A stretch of DNA of 7,190 nt from Nitrospirae bacterium RIFCSPHIGHO2_01_FULL_66_17. GTDB taxonomy: Bacteria; Nitrospirota; Nitrospiria; 2-01-FULL-66-17. This document shows positions 1 through 7,190 of this stretch, piece by piece. Each line of letters opens with the position of its first letter. The first letter of the stretch is position 1. The position numbers and the translations under genes were made by a program. The notes under the pieces were generated by a model. The model was not told the DNA's origin, did not search any database, and was given only the letters and a program-made list of their open reading frames with translations. The stretch is from assembly GCA_001803875.1 (NCBI GenBank), contig MHEO01000038.1, positions 32,667 to 39,856 of the forward strand, read 5' to 3'.

Positions 1-144
1 GAGGCTGTCCTTGAGGCTTTCGACCACCGCGGCGTTGATTTCGCTCTGCGACATGACGGCGGCCAGTTCGTCGTAGAGGGGCTTTGGCACGACGACTTGC
101 ATTTGAGTGGCATGACCCCCGTTCAGCTCGATATGCTCACACAT
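1..144 (-). CDS. Partial small ribbon-helix-helix (antitoxin/CopG-like) protein, N-terminal 48 residues
   Basis: Reading leftward from an ATG at 144-142, the frame stays open for 48 codons to the window edge, so the C-terminus is missing. The start is supported by a GGAGG on the minus strand (157-153), 8 nt upstream. After a 14-residue polar head comes a short strand-like stretch, MQVVVP (residues 15-20), then an amphipathic helix from about 21 to 31 (KPLYDELAAVM), a brief turn, and a second helix from about 34 to 48 (SEINAAVVESLKDSL). This strand-helix-helix order with a VP-x-x-LY/F-x-x-L pattern is how ribbon-helix-helix DNA-binding proteins begin, many of them type II antitoxins that repress their own promoters. 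The family assignment is inference from pattern alone. If correct, a toxin gene (PIN, MazF or RelE type) might follow beyond the left edge. Codon use matches the neighbouring genes. Met15 is a possible later start but has a poorer ribosome site. It is divergent from cobB. Confidence 0.6.
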   Translation of the reverse strand, partial: MCEHIELNGGHATQMQVVVPKPLYDELAAVMSQSEINAAVVESLKDSL

Positions 145-151
145 GGGGTGA
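141..151. repeat. 11-bp direct repeat, copy 1 (ACATGGGGTGA)
   Basis: Identical to the 11 bases at 225-235, 84 bp away. This copy covers the start codon and the ribosome-site spacer of the leftward RHH-like gene. It could be an operator half of an autoregulated gene, or chance. The match was read directly from the sequence; the function is inference. Confidence 0.4.
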
Positions 152-152
152 T

Positions 153-157
153 CCTCC
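153..157 (-). promoter_or_regulatory. Shine-Dalgarno site of the leftward RHH-like gene
   Basis: The minus strand reads GGGAGGAT here, with GGAGG 8 nt before the ATG at 144. This site is the main reason for calling the short edge-truncated frame a real gene and for choosing its first Met over Met15. Confidence 0.6.
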
Positions 158-224
158 CTGTTTCGACGACATCGCGGCCATGCATTTCGGGACGGGTCCT
201 TGGGGACATCACCTCGTTAACCGA

Positions 225-235
225 ACATGGGGTGA
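225..235. repeat. 11-bp direct repeat, copy 2 (ACATGGGGTGA)
   Basis: Second copy of the element at 141-151. Its GGTGA end (231-235) is also mirrored by TCACC at 209-213, giving TCACC-N17-GGTGA. It lies immediately downstream, on the minus strand, of an AATAAT box at 242-237, so it would sit near the start point of a leftward transcript. On the minus strand it holds the ATG of a meaningless 3-codon frame, ATG TTC GGT TAA. Confidence 0.4.
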
Positions 236-236
236 G

Positions 237-242
237 ATTATT
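237..242 (-). promoter_or_regulatory. Weak candidate -10 box for the RHH-like gene
   Basis: The minus strand reads AATAAT, five of six matches to TATAAT, in otherwise GC-rich sequence. I see no good -35 hexamer at 16-18 bp, so the call rests on one box and on its placement upstream of the leftward gene. Confidence 0.2.
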
Positions 243-281
243 CCTGCCACTTGCCCCTCTGCCCGCCGACCATGCGGTGGC

Positions 282-310
282 TCGATTTTTGGCGGGAGGA
301 CACCTATAAT
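282..310 (+). promoter_or_regulatory. Likely cobB promoter with perfect TATAAT box
   Basis: TATAAT at 305-310 is a perfect sigma70 -10 hexamer in a GC-rich setting. At 17 bp upstream stands TCGATT (282-287), only three of six matches to TTGACA, so the -35 is poor and an activator may be needed. Transcription would start near 317, giving a leader of about 35 nt before the cobB ATG at 352. The rest of the 145-351 gap holds the 11-bp repeats and no gene that I can support. Confidence 0.5.
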
Positions 311-337
311 GCCGCCGTGACGACGCCGCGCCCGACC

Positions 338-342
338 GGAGA
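338..342 (+). promoter_or_regulatory. Shine-Dalgarno site of cobB
   Basis: GGAGA ends 9 nt before the ATG at 352, a normal distance. It supports Met at 352 as the start of the sirtuin, and this start also puts the Rossmann GAGIS motif at the usual distance from the N-terminus. Confidence 0.55.
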
Positions 343-351
343 ACCCCTCGC

Positions 352-1080
352 ATGCCCCGAATCGACGTGACGCAACTGCGCGACCTCCTCGACGCGGCCG
401 CCCGGATCACCGTCCTGACCGGCGCCGGCATTTCGGCGGAGAGCGGGATTCCGACTTTCCGCGGCCCGGAGGGCCTCTGGAACAATCACCGGCCCGAGGA
501 CCTGGCCACGCCGGACGCCTTCGCGCGCGACCCCGAGCTGGTGTGGCGCTGGTACGACTGGCGCCGCGGCCTCGTGGCAAAGGCGCGTCCCAACCCGGCG
601 CACACCGGCCTGGCGGCGTTGGAGCGCCGGCATGCCGTCAGCGTGATCACCCAGAACGTCGACGGCCTGCACGCCAGGGCCGGCAGCCGGGAACTGATCG
701 AGCTCCACGGCAACATCTGGAAGGTCCGCTGCACGGGCTGCGCGCTGATCTCGCCCAACACCGACGTGCCGCTCCCGGCCATCCCCCCGCTGTGCCCGCG
801 CTGCCGGCTGGCAGTGCGCCCCCACATCGTGTGGTTCGGCGAGGCGGTCGACCCCTACGATTACCAGCGGAGCGTGGAGATGACGCGCAGCGCCGACGTC
901 TTCCTGGTCATCGGCACGTCGGGACTCGTCCACCCCGCCGCCGGGCTCCCCCGGGTGGCGAAGACCGCGGGCGCAACGGTGGTGGAGATCAACCCCGACG
1001 AGACCCCCAACACCTCTCTGGCCGACCTGGTCATCCGCGACCGCGCCAGTCAGGTCTTCGAGGGGCTGAATCTCTCGTAG
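352..1080 (+). CDS. cobB: NAD-dependent protein deacylase (sirtuin, class III-like)
   Basis: Removes acyl groups from lysine side chains using NAD+, releasing nicotinamide and O-acyl-ADP-ribose; expected to be cytosolic. The 242-residue length is that of a bare bacterial Sir2 core. Visible motifs in order: NAD-binding GAGISAESGIPTFRG (24-38), TQNVDGLH (100-107), catalytic His119 in HGN, zinc-binding cysteine pairs C127/C130 and C148/C151, WFGE (161-164), GTS (188-190) and INPD (213-216). Tyr68 and Arg71 in WYDWRR match the Y-x-x-R pair that in human SIRT5 and E. coli CobB binds acidic acyl groups, so desuccinylation or demalonylation is likely besides deacetylation (inference from the family). 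There is no signal peptide or membrane segment. It has its own promoter, ends in TAG just before a GC hairpin, and lies 129 nt upstream of gltB on the same strand. All key residues are present, so I see no sign of decay. Confidence 0.96.
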   Translation: MPRIDVTQLRDLLDAAARITVLTGAGISAESGIPTFRGPEGLWNNHRPEDLATPDAFARDPELVWRWYDWRRGLVAKARPNPAHTGLAALERRHAVSVITQNVDGLHARAGSRELIELHGNIWKVRCTGCALISPNTDVPLPAIPPLCPRCRLAVRPHIVWFGEAVDPYDYQRSVEMTRSADVFLVIGTSGLVHPAAGLPRVAKTAGATVVEINPDETPNTSLADLVIRDRASQVFEGLNLS

Positions 1081-1101
1081 GGGCGGGGCGCCGCCTCGCC
1101 C
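1081..1101 (+). terminator. GC-rich hairpin directly after the cobB stop; possible terminator
   Basis: GGGCGGGGC (1081-1089) pairs with GCCTCGCCC (1093-1101), nine pairs including one G-T wobble, around a 3-nt GCC loop. It begins at the base after the TAG. What follows is TTCCCC rather than a run of T, so it is not a textbook intrinsic terminator. It may slow polymerase, protect the 3' end of the cobB message, or be one copy of a dispersed palindromic repeat. The stem is plain in the sequence; the role is inference. Confidence 0.4.
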
Positions 1102-1118
1102 TTCCCCACGCGCCAGCG

Positions 1119-1130
1119 GCGGAATTCCGC
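1119..1130. promoter_or_regulatory. Perfect 12-bp palindrome abutting the gltB -35 box
   Basis: GCGGAATTCCGC is a perfect inverted repeat whose last base touches the TTGACA hexamer at 1131. A second, overlapping inverted pair is AGCGG (1115-1119) with CCGCT (1127-1131). Placement just upstream of the -35 is typical of an activator or repressor site. No known regulator motif was recognised. Confidence 0.4.
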
Positions 1131-1160
1131 TTGACAGCGCACAGCCGTTTCCAGTAGTTT
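1131..1160 (+). promoter_or_regulatory. Likely gltBD promoter (TTGACA -35)
   Basis: TTGACA at 1131-1136 is a perfect sigma70 -35 hexamer. The best -10 is TAGTTT at 1155-1160, 18 bp downstream and only three of six matches, with an AT-rich stretch continuing to 1164. Transcription would begin near 1166-1168, giving a leader of about 43 nt before the gltB ATG. A strong -35 with a weak -10, flanked by one palindrome and overlapped by another, suggests regulated expression. The exact -10 is uncertain. Confidence 0.5.
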
Positions 1161-1186
1161 TAAAGAACCCTTCTGGGTCCTTTAAA
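1159..1186. promoter_or_regulatory. Hyphenated palindrome over the gltB -10/+1 region
   Basis: Left arm TTTAAAGAACCC (1159-1170) and right arm GGGTCCTTTAAA (1175-1186) match as inverted repeats at 11 of 12 positions, separated by TTCT. It overlaps the last two bases of the proposed -10 and covers the predicted start point. That favours a DNA operator, for example for nitrogen or glutamate control. If transcription starts further upstream it would instead form a stable hairpin in the 5' leader. No run of T follows on either strand, so it does not look like a terminator. Confidence 0.5.
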
Positions 1187-1194
1187 CCAGTCCC

Positions 1195-1201
1195 GAGAAG
1201 G
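1195..1201 (+). promoter_or_regulatory. Shine-Dalgarno site of gltB
   Basis: GAGAAGG ends 8 nt before the ATG at 1210. AGAAGG differs from the AGGAGG consensus by one base. It fixes the start so that the catalytic Cys lies at residue 34, after a propeptide of normal length. Confidence 0.55.
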
Positions 1202-1209
1202 CTTTCCGC

Positions 1210-5779
<4,570 letters not shown>

Positions 5780-5787
<8 letters not shown>

Positions 5788-7190
5788 CATCAGAGGCTTC
5801 ATGAAGGTCAAGCGCTCGGGCCCCGCGCGCCGGCCGGTCGAAGCTCGTATTCACGATTGGAAGGAATTCTACGAGCCGATCGCCGAGGACGCGCTCAAGG
5901 CGCAGGGCTCGCGCTGCATGGACTGCGGCGTGCCGTTCTGCCAGGGCGACACCGGCTGCCCGGTCGAGAACCTCATCCCCGAGTGGAACGACCTCGTCCA
6001 CCGCGGCCGGTGGATCGACGCGCTCAAGGCCCTGCACACCACCAACAACTTCCCCGAGTTCACCGGCCGCCTGTGCCCGGCGCCGTGCGAATCCGCGTGC
6101 GTGCTCGGCATCATCGACGACCCGGTCTCGATCCGGGTCGTCGAATGGAACATCATCGACAAGGGGTTCGACGAAGGCTGGGTCTCGCCGATCCTTCCCG
6201 TGGCCGAGACCGGGTTTCGAGTCGCGGTCATCGGCTCGGGTCCCGCGGGCCTGGCGACCGCCCAGCAACTGCGCCGAGCGGGGCACGAGGTGACGGTCTT
6301 CGAAAAGGCCGACCGCATCGGCGGGCTGCTGCGGTACGGCATCCCCGACTTCAAGATGGAAAAGTGGGTGCTTGATCGGCGGTTGGACCAGATGATCGCC
6401 GAGGGGGTGGCGTTTCGGACGAACGTCGACGTGGGCCGCGACCTGTCGGTCGAGGAACTGCGCCAATCCTTCGACGCGATCTGCCTGGCGGGCGGCGCGA
6501 TGGCGCCGCGCGACCTGCCGGTCCCCGGCCGTGAGCTCTCCGGCGTCCACTTCGCGATGGACTACCTCACCCAGCAAAACAAGATCAACGCGGGCGACCC
6601 GCCGCCCCCGCCGGCCGAGCGCCTCACGGCCGAGGGTAAGCGCGTCGTGATCATCGGCGGAGGCGACACCGGGTCGGACTGCCTGGGCACGACCCACCGC
6701 CAGGGGGCGAAGGAGGTCTATCAGTTCGAGCTTCTCCCCCAACCGCCGCCCCACCGCGCCGAGTCGACGCCGTGGCCGCTGTGGCCGATGCAACTGCGCT
6801 CCTCGCACGCGCACGAGGAAGGCTGCAAGCGCGAGTGGAGCGTCTCGACCACGAAGTTCACCGGGCGCAACGGGCGCGTGACGAAGCTGCACGCCGTCCG
6901 CGTGAACTTCCAGAAGGACGACCAAGGCCGCTCGCGCATGGTCGAGATCCCCGACACCGCGTTCGAGCTCGACGTGGACCTGGTCCTGCTGGCGATGGGC
7001 TTTGCCGGCCCCGACAAGCGCGGCCTCCTCACCGACCTTGATGTGATGCTGGACACGCGGGGCAACGTCGCGGTCGACGAGAATTACATGACGAACGTCG
7101 ACGGCGTCTTCGCCGCCGGCGACATGAAGCGCGGCGCCTCGCTGATCGTCTGGGCCATCGCCGAAGGCCGCAAAGCCGCCGCCGGGATCG
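5780..7190 (+). CDS. gltD: Glutamate synthase (NADPH) small (beta) subunit, 3' end cut by window
   Basis: Takes electrons from NADPH through FAD and passes them via iron-sulfur clusters to GltB. Starting at ATG 5780, 470 codons are open to the window edge; relatives are about 470-495 residues and this one has reached the conserved AIAEGRKAA segment, so only a short tail is missing. N-terminal cysteines C46, C49, C54, C60 and C99, C103, C107 form the two 4Fe-4S sites. The FAD site is VIGSGPAG (150-157), the NADPH site VIIGGGDTG (290-298), and the second FAD motif is GVFAAGD (442-448) near the end. The ATG lies inside the gltB end, with an 8-nt overlap (ATGGCTGA) and only a weak AAAAGG 12 nt upstream, which points to translational coupling. 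Met8 (5801) has AGAGG in front, but the MADIRGFMK start aligns with the usual GltD N-terminus, so Met1 is preferred. A proline run (274-278) sits in a linker before the NADPH domain. Confidence 0.97.

Noticed and set aside
196..207. GTCC-TTGG-GGAC mini-hairpin in the left intergenic region
   Set aside because: Only four base pairs, with no extension and no T-run, so it is expected by chance.
84..320. Plus-strand small frames across the left intergenic region
   Set aside because: No Shine-Dalgarno site, composition typical of shadows, and the region is better explained by the leftward RHH-like gene and the cobB promoter.
1159..1186. Intrinsic terminator or T-box/riboswitch in front of gltB
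   Set aside because: There is no T-run after the stem on either strand, and the leader of roughly 43 nt is too short for a known riboswitch or T-box, so an operator or simple leader hairpin fits better.
5801..5803. Met8 as an alternative gltD start
   Set aside because: It has a somewhat better ribosome site, but the spacing of AGAGG is only 4 nt and the first seven residues match the usual GltD N-terminus.

Overview
This is a bacterial chromosomal segment that is strongly GC-rich, with codons ending overwhelmingly in G or C. It has close-packed genes, Shine-Dalgarno-like sites and sigma70-like promoter hexamers. The phylum cannot be fixed from the sequence alone. It could be any GC-rich lineage, such as Acidobacteriota, Planctomycetota or a deltaproteobacterial-type group; this is a guess. 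I see no tRNA, rRNA, CRISPR array, insertion sequence or phage gene.

Layout from left to right. Positions 1-144 hold the 5' part of a small leftward gene, cut by the window edge, whose product looks like a ribbon-helix-helix (antitoxin or CopG type) DNA-binding protein. Positions 145-351 are a divergent intergenic region with a perfect TATAAT box and an 11-bp direct repeat, one copy of which covers the start codon of the leftward gene. Positions 352-1080 encode a complete sirtuin (CobB/Sir2 type) with the Tyr/Arg pair typical of class III (desuccinylase-type) enzymes. Positions 1081-1209 are a compact control region with a GC hairpin right after the cobB stop, a perfect 12-bp palindrome touching a perfect TTGACA box, and a 12-bp-arm hyphenated palindrome over the likely -10/+1 zone. 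Positions 1210-5787 encode the large subunit of glutamate synthase (gltB). Positions 5780 to the right edge encode the small subunit (gltD), overlapping gltB by 8 nt and missing only its last residues.

How the genes work together: GltB and GltD form NADPH-dependent glutamate synthase (GOGAT), which turns glutamine plus 2-oxoglutarate into two glutamates and with glutamine synthetase assimilates ammonia. CobB removes acyl groups from lysines at the cost of NAD+. It is on the same strand, but the hairpin and separate promoter suggest gltBD is mainly transcribed on its own.

The coding content is ordinary and well conserved. I found no convincing new system. The parts worth a second look are the two palindromes in the gltB promoter, the edge-truncated ribbon-helix-helix gene with its repeated upstream element, and the class III signature of the sirtuin beside a 2-oxoglutarate-consuming enzyme.
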